From Certhia americana (Eukaryota > Chordata > Aves > Passeriformes > Certhiidae), in the NCBI GenBank assembly GCA_018697195.1, contig JAGMWU010000085.1, positions 22,361 to 86,360 on the forward strand: DNA of 64,000 nucleotides. The letters run 5' to 3'. Position 1 is the first letter of the stretch, and each line of letters begins with the position of its first letter. The position numbers and the translations under genes were made by a program. The notes beneath the pieces were generated by a model. That model saw nothing but the letters and a program-made list of their open reading frames with translations, was not told the origin of the DNA and made no database searches. Positions 11,301-26,000 of this stretch are shown here, one piece after another.

Positions 11301-12520
11301 AAAGTGATCAGTTTTCCTGTGTGCAGTTTCATATAGCTGTTAAACTGTGAAGATCATTTACATTGTTACTCCTTAGGTACATAAAATACTGTGCACTCCT
11401 GTGCAAACATGGTATTTTTCCTTCCTTTAGAGCCAGTGATTCAAGGCATCTGTGTAATCTGCTCCAGGAAAGCTACACTCACCTCACAGAGAAGACCAGC
11501 AAATGTAAATGCTTTTTTATTTTTGATTTATGAGATCAAATGTACTTCCAGCTTGCTCTAAATTCACGAATGGATAAATGTTCTTGTGCTGTTCCACATA
11601 TGTCCTCCAGTTGAGATTGCCTGGATGTGGCTCCTCAAATGAGAAGTGAATTTTAAGTGTCTCACCAAATTAGAAGTGAAGCCACAGGTCTCACACACAT
11701 ATGTTTTATAATGGCTGAATCCAGAGGACTTTTGAAGCCAGTGAAATTGTTTGCTGAAAGGTTGCAAGCCTGGGAGCTGTTTGGGTGCCTGAACACTGAT
11801 AGAGGTTTGAGGCAGTGTCAACAGCCCTGATTAGCCTCTGGCAGCCACTCCAGAGCAGTGCACGTCTCCTCAAGTCTGGTCAGCCCCTTGAAGGTTTTCA
11901 GTCCCATCCAAATACTGTGATATTTTGGGAGATTCAAAGTGGCACTTCATGCCTCTTTTTAGCCAGTAGAATCTACTCTGAATTCCCAGCACACTTGAAC
12001 AAATTTCCAGAGCTGGCATTTCCTGTTTGTGGCAATTACACATTTTTGGGGGAAAAAAGAACTTAACCCAAAGGTATAATGAGAAACTAGGATTCTTCTT
12101 GCAAAACTGAACAAGCCAAGACAGTTGGATAACTTAATGAATTTAAATTCTTGAGGTTTTAAAACATGTTCTTGATTGGGAGTTTTACTTTCTATACAAT
12201 TTAGAATTGTTATTGTAATCATTGAAATTTTATGAACTAGATCCAGGATACTTTAGAAGTGTCTGTTTTAGCCTCAATCCTAGAAACACTGGTGTGTAGA
12301 TGTACTGGGTTTTTTGATAGCTGTGTTTCTTACTGTTCTCTTCTGTAATTGTTTTCTTAGGGAAAAACCGTATCAATTACAAAAGTGAAAGGCAAGAAGG
12401 AAAATATGGACATGGAGTGTTGTTGCAATTGTATAATGTCAGTTCTGTGGTCATAGGTATCTACTGATAGGAAGAAATTCAGTGCTAAACCCTACATTGC
12501 AGTTTATCAAATACTGACAG
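8328..12520 (+). repeat. Left arm of a 4.2-kb inverted repeat
   Basis: Read on the + strand, this arm matches the reverse complement of 31520-35713 along its whole length, introns included. Outer homology starts at a GTACCTCACC motif near 8330 (35713 in the partner). Inner homology ends within CAAATACT near 12520 (31520 in the partner). Exons 2 and 4 of the SYCP1 copy look identical between arms. Exon 3 shows one difference (CTCGCAG versus CTCACAG). The duplication is therefore young, or kept alike by gene conversion. The unmatched loop is about 19 kb. Confidence 0.93.
9036..11504 (+). pseudogene. SYCP1: SYCP1 5' partial copy, exons 2-6, broken
   Basis: Five exons of the minus-strand SYCP1 gene recur here on the + strand: 9036-9111 (GFSKCSDDDLKLPFDV), 9276-9322 (TISQQVKLCSEVDEE), 10642-10806 (ELFSKLYKEAEKIKQWK), 11203-11265 (FENEKLHLKLED) and 11431-11504 (SRHLCNLLQESYTHL). 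The fourth has lost 5 bp against its partner (63 versus 68 nt), which changes LEDKIG to LED-M-stop. Exon 1 with the start codon and promoter lies outside the duplicated arm, and exons 7 onward are missing. This copy cannot make SYCP1. It is the left arm's cargo and could be transcribed only from a foreign promoter or as antisense of read-through transcripts. Confidence 0.92.
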
Positions 12521-13922
12521 TATTTAGTTGGGATGAACACCCACCTGCATGTGGGAAGCACAGCGTCAATTCCTGGGTTTGCTTCCTTGCACAGCATTTC
12601 CTTGCCCCATGGACCTGTCTGTGTCTGAGCCCTGGAGTTTGGTCTCGTTCACTCTCTGGATTCTCCCCCATCAGGTGCTCCAGCCCCAGACACAGAGAGA
12701 TGTAGCTGTGGACTTGTGCCACGGCAACAAGTTCAGGGACCCTCAGTCAATTTACAGACTCAGGCACAGAAACAGGCAGACAGGACTCTACAACCTTCCC
12801 TGCTGTTTGCATTTCCTGCAAGCTTTCTGAAGCGTTGCTGGCAGCACATTTTTGTCATTTTTCAGGTGATTTACACAACACCTCAGAGGACTCACTCATG
12901 GTATCAGGAGAATTACCTGATATGCCATGGATTCATGTCCCTAGAAAATACCAAGGTTCCAATTGATTAGTTACTGTCTGAGTCTAGAAGTGGGCAGTAC
13001 AGACTTACAATGTTTTGCTTTCAAGTGCTCATGGGGAAAGCACAGTACATTCTTCCAGATCTCTGCCCAATATTTGTTAGTTACAAACAATAAAAAATCT
13101 TTTTTACATCACTGGTCAACAGCTCAACATAAGGAACTGAAACTACTGGCCTATCTATGAGATTACACAAAAAGAATGCAACAAACATGTTTTGCTTCCC
13201 ACTTCAGATGAATCTGGAATTTTTGATTTTTCACTGCATTTGAAGATGTACTTGTAGTGTTCTTGTTATCTCTAGGCTCTGAAGTAGGGTTTGTCCTTGT
13301 TGTGAAATCAAGATTAATCAAGGATTAATACAGAAATAGATGTTCTAATCTATCCTTACACTTCTGTGGCAGAAGCTGCTGGTCCCTAGGAAGGTGATTT
13401 CCGTCTGTGTTCAAATATTGAAAGCAACAACATTTAGTCCCACACGTTCTATTTCAGATAAACAATTTAATGGCATCCTAACATTGTTTTCACAATCTTA
13501 TAACATACATATTTACTCCTTATGAAGCTGGAATCTTTTCAAATACAAGTAATTCTATTGAAACTTCAATTTTAGAAACTTCAAACCCGTTTTAACACAC
13601 AGAAAATGAAACAGTCTAAAAAGACAGGTCTAACAGCCATTCAAATGCAGGAAAAAGCAAGAGGACTTCAGGTAAAAGTGCACATATTTAACAGCTACAT
13701 TTCTTTCACTAAGTACTATGCATTAAGAAAAACAAGAGTATATTTAAAAGGAAAGTTAAGCCCAGAATTTCTAATGACAGAAACAGCTTTGAAACAACTT
13801 TCTGTGTAATTACACTTATTTCAAAATTCATAACTGGCTAATTTGTGTCCCAACATTTTGCAGCAAAAGGGAGGAAAGGTGGAAAATATGCTGCAGGGGG
13901 ATGCAGTTATAGATCTGTAAAG
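12521..13922. other. Spacer between left arm and SYCP1 3' end
   Basis: AT-rich unique-looking sequence separates the inner edge of the left arm from the SYCP1 poly(A) region. Apart from the exon-like block at 13576-13671, I see no gene, RNA or clear repeat. Confidence 0.5.
13576..13671 (+). other. Orphan exon-like block, coiled-coil type
   Basis: A 96-nt open block starts after TTTTAG and ends CTTCAG|GTAAAAG, in phase at both ends. It encodes 32 residues rich in K and Q (KMKQSKKTGLTAIQMQEKAR in the middle). I do not recognise the protein and no companion exons were found nearby. It may be a stray exon of another coiled-coil gene or a chance open stretch with splice-like edges. Confidence 0.25.
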
Positions 13923-13928
13923 TTTATT
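13923..13928 (-). terminator. Probable SYCP1 poly(A) signal
   Basis: TTTATT on the + strand reads AATAAA on the minus strand, about 136 bp downstream of the SYCP1 stop at 14064. It is the first such signal after the stop in the gene's direction. Confidence 0.5.
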
Positions 13929-14063
13929 TGTGTAAAGAAAATGAACATAGTATTAAACACACTGAGTATGACAGAGAAATGCAACAAAGTACTGACTCTG
14001 CGAGAGGAACAACCCTGTGGTGGCACCAGCAAGCAATGCCAGGGCACTGGGTATTTCTGCATC

Positions 14064-17000
14064 TTAAGAAAAGAATTTTACAGCTTCTTTAATTTTTCTT
14101 TTCCTGTCCATTTTGGAGACTGCAGTCCACCCCGCCTCACGGATTCTCCTCATGGTTTTGAGTTTCAGTGCAGAGCCTGGAGATTTCACACTGGATGGAG
14201 CTGGTGTCTAGGAAGGAAAAGAAAGCCATCTGTTTGTTTCTGTAAACAATCTGATTAACTGTTTGGTTTAATAATATAAAAGGCTAACATACCTTTTTTG
14301 GTGCTGTGGAATGCAATTGTGAAGCTTGTGGATAGTCTTTGTACAATTTCTTAAACGTTTCTTCTTCTGAGACTATGCTCTAATAAATTAAAAAGTTACT
14401 TAGTGACACCATATTAAAAAATATTTTGTCTTTCCCCCCAAGGATATTAAATTAGGAAAAAAAAAAAAAAAAGTTAAATGTCATTATGAGACATAACAGT
14501 TCAATAAAAAGAATGCATCTTATGTCCGTACGACCACAATTCCAGACAGAACCAATTAAGTAAAAATAGACACATAAATATTGGCTTGAATGTGGAAGCC
14601 CAAACTCTTTATCTTCACTCTCAGACACAGCAGTGAGCACAAAGAACAGTTCAGTATGAGATTTGTTCTCTGACTCTTACCAGGAGGTCAGTGTGCTCAG
14701 AGCTGTCCGACTGAGTATCCAGATGGAGAAGCACTTTTTGTTTTTTCCTTGTGCTCTGCTCTGAAGGCAGGTTTGTGCTTCTTCCACCTTGCAGTTCATC
14801 TGTTGGAGGAGTCTTTATAATATATGTCTGGGAAAGAAAATGTCCATATTTTTCAATTATATTTTATGGGGTAAGTATTGAATCTAAACCCAAATTCATG
14901 ACCCAGTTTACAGTCTGAGTGTCCAAGGAGACACCTGAGAGGCGTGGTGCAACTATTATCTTTCCATCCCAATGTGAAGCAAAGACCTAAACAAAGTGGG
15001 GTAGGGTGGAAATATCTTTTTTTGGTTGCCAAATGAGGAGAATGAACAGGGAGCTGTGGAAGAGCTGAGCTTCATGGCGCATTGTATTTAAGTTCTTCAT
15101 GCCTATCTGCAGAAATTCAGGTTATTCTCAACTGTTGCCACTACATGTGAACTGTATCAAACACCTAAGAAAATGGAAACAAGCAAAACTGCAGGAAAAG
15201 GCTTTCAGAGAAAGATTGATAGTGATATCAACACTGGTGTTACTTAGAATAGTCCTTTCACTAGAAGTTAAACTGACAAACATTGCAACAGTCCAGTGCA
15301 GTCCTTTTTTAGAAAGATAACATCAAAATGGTCGTGGATTCTATTGTTCCAATATCAAAACTGCAAGCAAACTCCAGACAGGGAAGAAGGGTAAATTCTG
15401 CAGTCAGGAATGCTTTGATCCTTTGACAGTTTTTACAGCTATATAAGCTTTTTTCCTTTCCATAGAGAAGAGAGTGCCCTTACAAATGGACACTTTTGAA
15501 GACTTAGTGAAACAATTCTAGAGACATACAGCAACAACAGAGCATGAAAAATGACACATTGGGAGCCCTTGCACAAACTGCTGTCTAATATCTCCATGGA
15601 ATGGTATCACCCTTTAAAATCCCTGCTTATCCCAGGAGAAAAGAAGTATGCATCTACAGAGAGGTAAGAAAGACAGGCAGGAAAATGCAACAATAAAAAT
15701 TCACTCTTAGGAGATAAAACACTTCAATGCTGCCACCGAAGGAGACATGTGTTTCTTTTCCACCATGTTGACTTCCATAGGAATGTAATTTGGAGACTTT
15801 CTGTTTTTAATATGAAGAGATTCACTGTCTAGGTCTAAACAAGGTTTAGGAGTCTCAGGGACATAGGTTTGTATTTTCTATATGTTAAAAGGTTTTAAGT
15901 TAAAAGCAATCCAAGATCTTTTGTTGAATGCAAATAAATTATCATGGCACTACAATTGATTCTACACACATAAACACTACCAAATTTTAAAACTAATTAA
16001 GAAGTTAAAGTTACCTTGTGTTTCTTTTCACTTTCAGGAATCCTGTTTCGAGAGTGCTCTTTTACAAGATTCTCCTAAAAAAGTTATGTGATAGGAAGTA
16101 AGTATTTATGTGAATTCAGTTGTTAAAAATCTGAAATTACAGAACACAGCCTATAATCACAGACTGTTACAAAGTTTACACAAATCTATGACCAGATTTA
16201 GCTCAAAAGTCACCGTTTTCCCGTTCAGTTTCATTTCTTATACAGCTTCTCCCAGAGCACAAGCCCAGGCCACACCTCTCACCCACACTGTTGAGTTAGT
16301 AAAAAAACTTCACCTTTTCTTCAATTTCTGCTTTCAGTTGTTCCTTAAGGGACAACAGTTCACTTTTCAAACATGACAGCTCATTTTCCTAGAAACAATT
16401 AAATAAAAGATGGGGTAAATTAAGCACAACCTGGAAAAAAAGAAAACAGTCCAAAGCGAGACAGTAATTCATAGGGATACTCATTAGATACAAAAGATAA
16501 TTCTATTTGTTTTTCAATCCTATACTTGAAGCTTTGCTTCAGCTTGTTTAAAAAAGACTGAAGTACTATATGAAACAGGTACTTGATCAGAAGTGTTCCA
16601 GGTAAGACCTTAAAACAGGGAAAACAGGGGGTGAGAGGGCAGAATGTTAACTGTTGAAAACAGGAGTTCCCTATTCAAACTGTGAAGTCAGAACATGACA
16701 CACTATCTGGAAGAGTAGACACAAAGACACCGCTAGTCCAATTTCTTTTTACAAACATTTGCAGTGTTTAGTGCCCAGAATAAGATCTATAAGAAAATAA
16801 AAGCAACCAAATTAGGGGCCTGATTTTTACTGTTCAGTCACACTAAAGCAGACAGTTAACCCCTCCACAAATATTCATTAGGAAGAAGTAAAATATGGCA
16901 TTTGTAATTATATTACACTTCGAGGTGTGTTGGTTTAACACAGCTTGGCTCTCAGTGCAGGTGGAGGAAGCCACAGAAGCGGCTGCTGAGAGCAAAAGCT

Positions 17001-20000
17001 GCTCAAAGTTTCTGCTGTGCCCAGCAGAGCTGATTTCTGAAGGTGCTGATGCTGGACATGTTGCTGGCCCAATTTAAAAAGTTGGTAACGCCTCTGTGAT
17101 GACATATTTAAGGAAGAAAAAAAACCTGTGCACTTTTGCAAAAAATGTTTTGTTCTTCTTCCAAAGGATGGAGAGCTGCGTGCCGGGGCCATGCGGCCGC
17201 CACCATCTCAGCACAGCTCGTGATGTACTTTGCCTGAGAAACGACAGTCACTTTTAAAATTTAAGAGGTTTATTAAATTTTAATAAAACTACAGTAAAAG
17301 ACTGAAAAAGGAGAAGTCACAGCACTGTGAGTGACCATGACTAGCAGCCACATGCTTGTCTACAAAAGGGATGCTCTGCCTTTTATAGTCCTAGCCCCTC
17401 TCAAAGTCTTGTCAGCCAACTCCTTCTCTGCTGTCTGTTGCTGGAGATTACTTTCTCACATCTGGATTTCAGGTCAGGTGTCATTATGCCATGCCTCCTG
17501 GTAACAAGCCAGCCATCCCCAAATGCCCTGACTACCAAGGCTATAACAAGGAGAAGTGTCGGAAATCAAGGGACAGACAAACCTGAAAACCTGATGTCTA
17601 CGGGCCCAGACTTGGAGATGAACAGAGGATTTAATCTGAGACCCTGGAAAAGGCTACCAGACTTAGAGACTAGAAGCAAAAATGTAGATTTGTAGTTTAA
17701 GCAGAAACATGTCAAGCTAGGTAATGGAAAGTTTAGAGTTTAAAGTCTAAGAGACAGAAATAGTTATAAAGATAATAAAAAGTTTTAAGGTGTAGTACTG
17801 TAAGTTTGTGCATCGCTATATGATTGGTTAAGAAAGTCTGCACAGTGGCAAAATATGTAAACCAAAATCATTAACTGTTGGGTTAAAGAAATAAATAATC
17901 TTTGTGGCAGTATTCTATTGACTAATAAATCTTCAAAAGGCTTTGTAGCTAGAGCTCTTGTGACCTTTGGACTTCTGTGGTGAAGGTTATTAAGATAACC
18001 TCACTCCTTCCCTGAGACTGTACAAGGAAAAAGCAATAAATCATGTTTTAACGCATCTAACACTGGTCCCGTCTCTCTCTCAAAATCCCAGAAAGGGAGA
18101 GGAAAGCGCACTATGGGAGGACAGTGTGCAAATACATAATTATGTATCTACAAAACTTCTCTTAATATACACATAATATTAATCTCTTAATTGTGAGAGC
18201 CAACTATCACGTGGCTGACAGCGGGGGCATGGAGAGCAATTCCTCAATGCAGAGTCCAGGTGAGATCAACCTTTCAGAGCTGCAGAACCCTGTAAGAACT
18301 GTTCAATTGATAGAACCTGAGGCAAAACCAACCTGCAGACAACGATTTTCTCCTGAATCAGAGAAAAGGAAGAAGTGAAGACACATGAAAAGAACAACAT
18401 GGTGATGTTGAAGTCAGTGGGGGGAAGGAAGGACAAGAAGTGCTCCGAACGTCAGAGCTGAGATTCTTCTGCAGGTCATGGTGTTATAAAAAGGCTAAAA
18501 TATAACACTGGCTTTCACACCTATTTATTAGCTCTTGCATGTTAATATTGATCATAAGTACTTGGATACAGTACAATGTTTAACTCTATTTAGCTGTTTG
18601 TTAGTGTAACACAATTTAGCAGTTTCAATATGTACTGTACTGCTTATAGAAATAATAGTGTGATGAATGTATTATACCACAGGCCTTAGCAAAACACGAG
18701 ATGTTAAGATGCTCCTAGGTAACCAAAAAAATGGTGCAAAACAATGAGGCTGTTTCCTCCACATCTGCTGACTGGCCTTTCCAAGGGATAAGATAACCGT
18801 GTCACAAACCAGAGCACCAGAAAGTAATTAGGGAATCACATGTCAAACTCGAGGAAAACATGTTCAATACTTAATGTTAAATCATCAGACGATGTAAAAC
18901 CATCAGATGAAGACACAAGAAGAAATAAAACATATTCACCTGGTTCAAAAGATGTCATGTAGATAAGTCAGAATGTAAAGAAACCATACAAAAGAGTTCC
19001 TGAAACATCAAAAGCTCTCAAGAATGTTTGAATAATGTACTAACACACCAATATGCATTTTCCTCAGCAATGTAACAGTACATGGATAACACAATTTGAA
19101 TTTACCGGTGTGGTTTTGGGCAAATAGGCAGAAACACCTTAGCATGCTGAACATTGTCCCTTTTTATCCCTTATTAAACTTTAAAAAACTCTGAAGCGTG
19201 AGCTTCATTTTTCACACATAGTGAGGACTGTAATACCACAAACTGTCTCCTTGTAATTCACGAGGCACAGGGGGAATGCAGAGATCCACTCACAGCCTGT
19301 GAGAAAAGGTGCTCATGCTGGAGTGAGTGGATGCTAAAAAGCTGTCACCTAGTGGGAAATTCAAACAGAGAGAGAAGATAGAGAAAGAGGACCCTTGCTT
19401 CCAAACTAGAACAGCTCATCCGTAAAAGAAAACACCCTGTGAACATTCGTTCATGACCCATGCAAAAGAGTTGGGGGAAGAAGACTGGTTGCCTGAGGGA
19501 GGGACTGCTACTCCTAAAAATTAAAACCACGCTGCTAAAGTTCAGAGAAAACTGTCTCCTGTGGGAAAGACCCCATTGCAAAGCAAGAAAAAGAAACTTC
19601 CTAAGCAAACTGAAAAAAGGTTTTTAAAAGCAACAAACTGATTAAAGGTGACACATTTTGTCTCTCTGCGCTGTTGGTTGGCAAGAGGGAGGGACTGGGA
19701 AAAAAGGTGTTCCAAAGGTTTATTTTAATTCTCATTACTCACTTTCAATTCTATTAATAATAAATTTTCTTGATACCATTTAGGTTTCAACCTGTTTTCC
19801 CCTCAAAGTGTTTTTCTCTTAATCCTTATCTCAACTCATGAGACCTTCAGTTTTTCTTTCCCCTCCTCTGCTCCAACCATAGAAGAGATAAATGAGTGAA
19901 TAAATGAGAGGGTATTTTGTGCGTGTCTGGTGCTTAGTCAGGATGAAACCACTACACAAAGACATCAGCTCCTTCACTGAATTATTTAACATTGGAAAGT

Positions 20001-23000
20001 ACTCCTTACCAGTGCTCTTTCTGATGATAACTGCTTTTGCTGTTTAATTTTATATACTTTTAACTCTGCATCTTTTTCTTCCACCACTTTATCATATTCG
20101 TTCTGTGTTAAAAAAAACAAACCAACAACAAACTCAAACCATGTGATTAAATGTGACAATTATAGATCAATCCAGTCTTAAAACATCAGTCATTTTTCCA
20201 ATCCAGGCTCTCCAGAAGATTCAGAAAGCACCATGAACAAGCACTGATGCCTCTGCAGAAACCATAAAACAGAGAATGCTCAGTATTATTTTGTGGACTG
20301 GCAGAAAGTGCTTTATTTCTATGCAGCAATGTGTGTTCAGCACCTAAGAGCCAGCTGTGCTGTTTTTAGCAGTGAAATCTGCTAAAGATATTGCAAAAGA
20401 AGAGTAATGGAAAGGTAAACTAAAATGTGTCAAGCTAAACTGCTGACAGTCAGTCAGAAAGATGGTATCAAAGGAAGCCTGAATTTAAAATAAGAAAATC
20501 AAAAATCCTAGGAGTTTATATAAATGGAATTTATCGGCCCATAGGCATGTTTTCAAAATCTTCAAATGATTTGATTTTGGATGATGAAAAGTCAAGCATG
20601 TGGTCAGCTTCCTTTTCCCAGATTCAGGCCTTTTTCTGGTTTTGAAAGGTTCTGAACACCTTGCAAATCACAGCAATCAGTAAAATCCCTTACCTTGTGC
20701 TTTTCCATCAGTGCCACCATTTCAGTTATCTTATGCTGACATCGGATATCAGTTTCTCTCTGTATCATTGTTGATTCATCATAAAGCAACCTCATCTTTT
20801 CTACCTGTTAGCAATAAATTCCATTTCGTTCATAAATGTAACTATATATTTTTTTTTAAATATTAATTTAATTTCTTCTTCCCCCTGTGGGTGCAAAGTC
20901 CCACTTGGACTTTATTTGCTTTTGAAATCCTTTTCAAATCTGACATCTTCTATGCAGATTGCTAAAATGGACAAGATTAAAGGGACATCCATGGCAGGCA
21001 AATTCACTTCCACCCAAAAGGCCATTTCAAGCACTCTGCCCTAACATTTCTTAGCATTGCCATCAAAAATTGTGAGGGCAGAAAAATACTAATATGGGAG
21101 TAGTTCTAATCTAATTTAGCTATGCTGACTTTATACCAAGGGTAGAATTTCTTTGAACTGTATCTTGAAAGAAAGAATTTTTAACTGGGTTCTCATTTTC
21201 AAAGACATATTCAAATTCTTCAACTTAAGCACCTAATGTACTAAAGCTTTGCTCACAGGCACACACAACAAGTTCCACTTATGTTGATAAGACTGACATG
21301 TAAGAGCAAGGACTCTGGCCAATAAAACTTCATAAAAACATTTCAAATTAAAAAAAAATTAAATTGCAGTAAAAAATAACACCTCTCACCTCTTCATGAA
21401 GTTTATTTTCATTTACTTTTCTTCTTTCTATGTCTTTTTCATAGATGTCAACTGCTTCCTTATGTTGCTGGCTCATATTTTCCATCTCTAACTGCAATTT
21501 ATTCACCTTTGGAGAATGCAGAATTGCTGCTGTTACTTGTTTAGCAATTAATGTGTTAATGATCTCTTTTTTACCTCTTATTTTGGAGCAGAAACACACT
21601 GTTACTTTTCAGGTACATGATCAAAATGTTTCCTATGCAGAAATTCAGCTTTTTTGTTTTATAAAGAGTTGAACTTTGGCCTGAAGTGAGTTAGAAAATA
21701 CTCAAAGAAACAATGTCAACAGCACAATGGGAACGACTGCCCTAAGCAGACACCTCAATGCTGTGAATTCCTTGGGAAAAAACAAACAACCAGTGGAGAT
21801 TTTATTCCCTCTCTTGTAAATCTATGTAAGATTTTCACAAGTTTTATGGTATGTCTTCCTCCCAGCTGTACATTTTGATTACAGTTTTTCTCTTGTGAAT
21901 AGCCTCAAAAAAGTCCACTTCTTTCTTCAAGTGCAGTACCCAAAGCTGGACACAATATTCCCATCAGATTCCCACTGCAGAACACATTCAAAGAACAGCC
22001 TGAAGTGAGTAATATATGTATGTCTTTTAAATGCTTTTCTGTCAAAATATGGTTACTGTTCAGTCCACTATCAACAAAAGAAAAACAAAGCAAGGAACTG
22101 ATTAGAAATATAATTAATTGTGATGTGAAGTCCATCTCCTTTAAATGTCCAATAGTCAGTGCCCAATGATTATAAATGGAAGCATCTTCTAAAAACTAAG
22201 AACTCATTCCTGCAAAATCTGTATCCTAGATGCATAAACCAGTTCAGAATGTATTTAACAAGTATCATCATTAGTTTCACTGGGACTTAAAAATACTCAC
22301 CTCCTCTTCTATGTGATGTTATTTAAACCTACCTTCCCTTCATAAATACTGCTTTTCTTGCTTTCTGCAGTAATTTTCTTTTTCAGCACCTTATTCTGTT
22401 GAAATAAAACAAAACAAGAAGTGTACCTTAGTAAGTTAAAAGAATTATGTAATGATTTAACTGCATCAAGAATGTCAGAATCTTCAAAATTCCAGCTTTC
22501 ATTAAACAAATAACTCTCTGTTGTGCAGTTCAGCTTCCAGAACACTTCTCCAAAGAAAAGAATGCTCAGCTAATTCCTGTGATAGTACTCTTTCTTCATG
22601 ACCTTAAGAAAGGCTCCTCCTGAGCAACAACAGGGTACAGAATGGGAATTAAAACTAAGACACTGCTGACACAAGGTGTGAAGTTGTCATGACAAAAACC
22701 ACAAGTTCTATGTTTTTACAGTGAAGTTACTCCAATTCTTGCTAGTGCAGAACTCTTTTCTACTAGTGATAACTGAAATAGATCCTTATTACAAGCACAT
22801 AAACAATACTATGTACTAAATGAAAGAAAGCAGAAGTTGATTAAAGATATTATTTTTGTAATTGCTTTTTTCAAATTAAGGCTAAGTTAACAAATCAAGT
22901 GATTCCAAAGATAACTTGCTCAGAGTTAGGTTAAGAAAGGAAAATTCTTAAATTACATAGGTGTATCTAAAGATATCAAAAGACATAAACTGCTGAAAAG

Positions 23001-26000
23001 CCACCCCAAAATACTGTGCCTTTATGTATTTGTGACATTCAATATCTCTACACACCTCCTGCTGCAACTCTTCAATGGATTTGGTTTTATTTTCCACCTG
23101 TTTCTTTAAATTATTCATCTGAAAGAGACATTTCAAACATTAATTAGTTATTAAAGTCCTAAAAATTACTCCCTGTGCTAGTGATTCCTATCAACATTCC
23201 CAAACACACACTTGTACCAGGCTGGTTTATTCCAATGGGGCTGAAACATAAGCTGATGTGTTAGAATGATCAGAGTTTTAGCCATGAAGTACTGCAAGAT
23301 ATTAATTAATAGCAAGAAACAATATAACCTTTGTGGTTATCGAGTTAAGGAAGAAGAAAAACAACCCCAGTGTCTTCACAATTTAAAAAATACACTTGTA
23401 TGAAGTTCCCAAGAATCCATGAAAAAATGCATTTTCCCAATAATTTTCTAGAATCTTAATTGCTTTTCCTTCCTTGAAATTTCATTTTCAATACCCTCAA
23501 CCTGAAATAACAATTGTAAATCTTTGACTTTTACAATGAAATTCTGAAGTCCATTCTAATGCTAAAAACCCCAGGTCGCTTTGAAACCATAAAAAGAAAG
23601 TAAAAATATTTGAATCTACTTAAGTTAAAACTCACGTTACATATAAAAATCTAATCCATCCATCACTCAGTGGGTATAAGAAAAGACAAAGAAAAGCAGT
23701 TCTCTGTTTGCCTGAAATCAAACAAATCTTTAATATTAAACTTCCAAGCAAAGACTATCCCAGTGATTGTGCTTGTCTTTCAAAGTAACAGGGCCCAGCA
23801 TGTGGACACACAATGTCACAGCTGGCAGCAGCTGTGAAAGAAGAAAGCCTCTGACAGAGACCACAGCCCGCAGGCAGAGCTTTGCAGAAAAGATCCCAAC
23901 AAATATTTTACATTTAGATTCTGTCCCACAGGTTATGTAGCATATTTTCATGACACATGACGTGACGTACGTGTTCTTCTCTTTCATCCAGTTTACTTTT
24001 GATCTCTTCACCTGTCTTTGCCATTTTCTCCTTCAAAGACTCCAGTTCTTTTCTAAGGGCCAAATTAACAAGCATTAGTAAATATTGACTTATTACCTTT
24101 AACAACTTCTCATTACTGCTAATAAATCCTTATTTTATTTTATAAAAAGAGCAGCTACTGTTGATGAGAACTTCATAAGCTGCTCAAGGAAAATGTTGTT
24201 AAAATGAAGCCACATGCCTAGTAAGTCAATGTGTGAACTGTCTATACTTCTTTTAAGTAGGGAAAGATGTTCCAGCTGACCTAAGGAAAATACACCCTAA
24301 TCTGGAATATTGTAATGCAGCTATGCAACATTGGAGGTTGCCTGTCTATTGAACTGATGGTACAGAGACCTCTGCAGAGAGTAACACTTATCCAGTTTTG
24401 CCTTGTCACATTTAATCCATAACCATTATGGATCCAAATCCATTTCCTTCACACCTAAGATGTCTAATGCAAAACAGGACAGCTCTTTCTATGTAATACA
24501 AAATGATGGCAAACATTGTTCCTGTAGCAATAGGGATCTGAGAACAGCACTACTGGATAGTTTCTGTTTAGCTATATAATCTAGAAAAACTTTAATCAAA
24601 AAAATCCCAGAAAGCAGCATATGAACACAACTATTTAAGTCTACTTCTTCTAACAGTATCAGATATTAATATTTGTTTTTACTTGCCTTAGCTGGTCATT
24701 TGCCTCTTCTAGGTTTACAACTAACTGCTTTGTATTTTCTTCTTTTTTCTTACTATCCTAAATACAGACCCGTGTCAGCAAAGAAATAAAATTCAAAGCG
24801 ACTTCTTAAAAAATTCAAGGACATCCAAAGCACGTTGACTTGCCTTATTCACAAGCTTTCCAATTCAAACACAAAAATAGTTTAGGCACTCTACAGAACC
24901 ATGTCATGTTGCAGTTTATCATCTGATTTGTAAAATTAAGTAATTTGTAAAAATGAGCATTGTCCTTTACAAAAAAGCTGGAACTTTACAACTTGCCTCT
25001 TGTTTTTCTTGCAGTTTCTTGAGTTCTGCAGCCACACCATTTTTCTCTTGTTCTAGTTGTTCTTTCTCTAGTGAAAGCTCATTGAGACGCACTGTTAGTT
25101 GTTCATTCTTTAACCTAATTTAAAACAAATGCCCAAGAGGAATAAGAACAAGCATTTTGAAATCTCCTTTTAAGTTAAATATCCTCATTCTCAAGTGTTA
25201 CTCCATGCTGAAAAAGGGCCAGGCCTTTATCTACAAATACAAGCTTTGCAGCAAAGTCACAGTGATATAAAAAGGTGACAGAAGAAGTAAAGAAATCCAG
25301 AGTCAACTTTTATATAAATATAATGGCTAGTGAAGATGATGTAGTTCAAAGCAGGATTAACAATGAATTCAGAAACTTTCTCTTCTTTTTAACAAAGTCA
25401 AAGAGATATGGAACAATGACACATTCCACCAATACATGCAAACAGAGAAAGTGCAATTTACAGATGTAATTTTATCATTAATGTCATACTGCATGGTTCA
25501 AAACTTTCATTAGAAAACAATCATAGTTCATTTCACTATGTATTAAAGTAACTTCTGTATAACACCAAAAAAAATTAGATACTATATTTTCAAAATGGTC
25601 ATACGCCTCTTGTTCAAGATCTGTTTTCAGAGTCAAAAGCTGGTTTAAACAATCCTGTTCTTTTTCAGCTGTACTTGTCAGCTGTGCTTTCAAATCATGG
25701 ATTTCTTTCTGCAAAAGGAAAAGGAAGAGTTTTGAGTATACATGTGGAAACTCCAACTCCTGGAAGTTATCAGACATGAACTAACAGCACAAGGCTTTCA
25801 GAAGAGCCAAACTATATCCAGATCATGGATTATCCAGACTGCATCTCCACAGATCTCTGGTGGGATAAGGGAGCAGTATGAGATAGTGAACTCTGCTACC
25901 AGTGCTGTACATGTCCCCTGCTGTGAGTTTAATTACCTAGTCTGCAAAACTACTCAATTAAATTCCTTGGACGTAATTTTAAATAAAGACATTTGCTTCA

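Noticed and set aside
11564..11821. 85-residue frame with CETCGFTSN...H..H (also 32221-32478), zinc-finger-like
   Set aside because: The Cys-His spacing does not fit a C2H2 finger and there is only one. It is intronic and antisense to SYCP1. Presence in both arms is due to the duplication.
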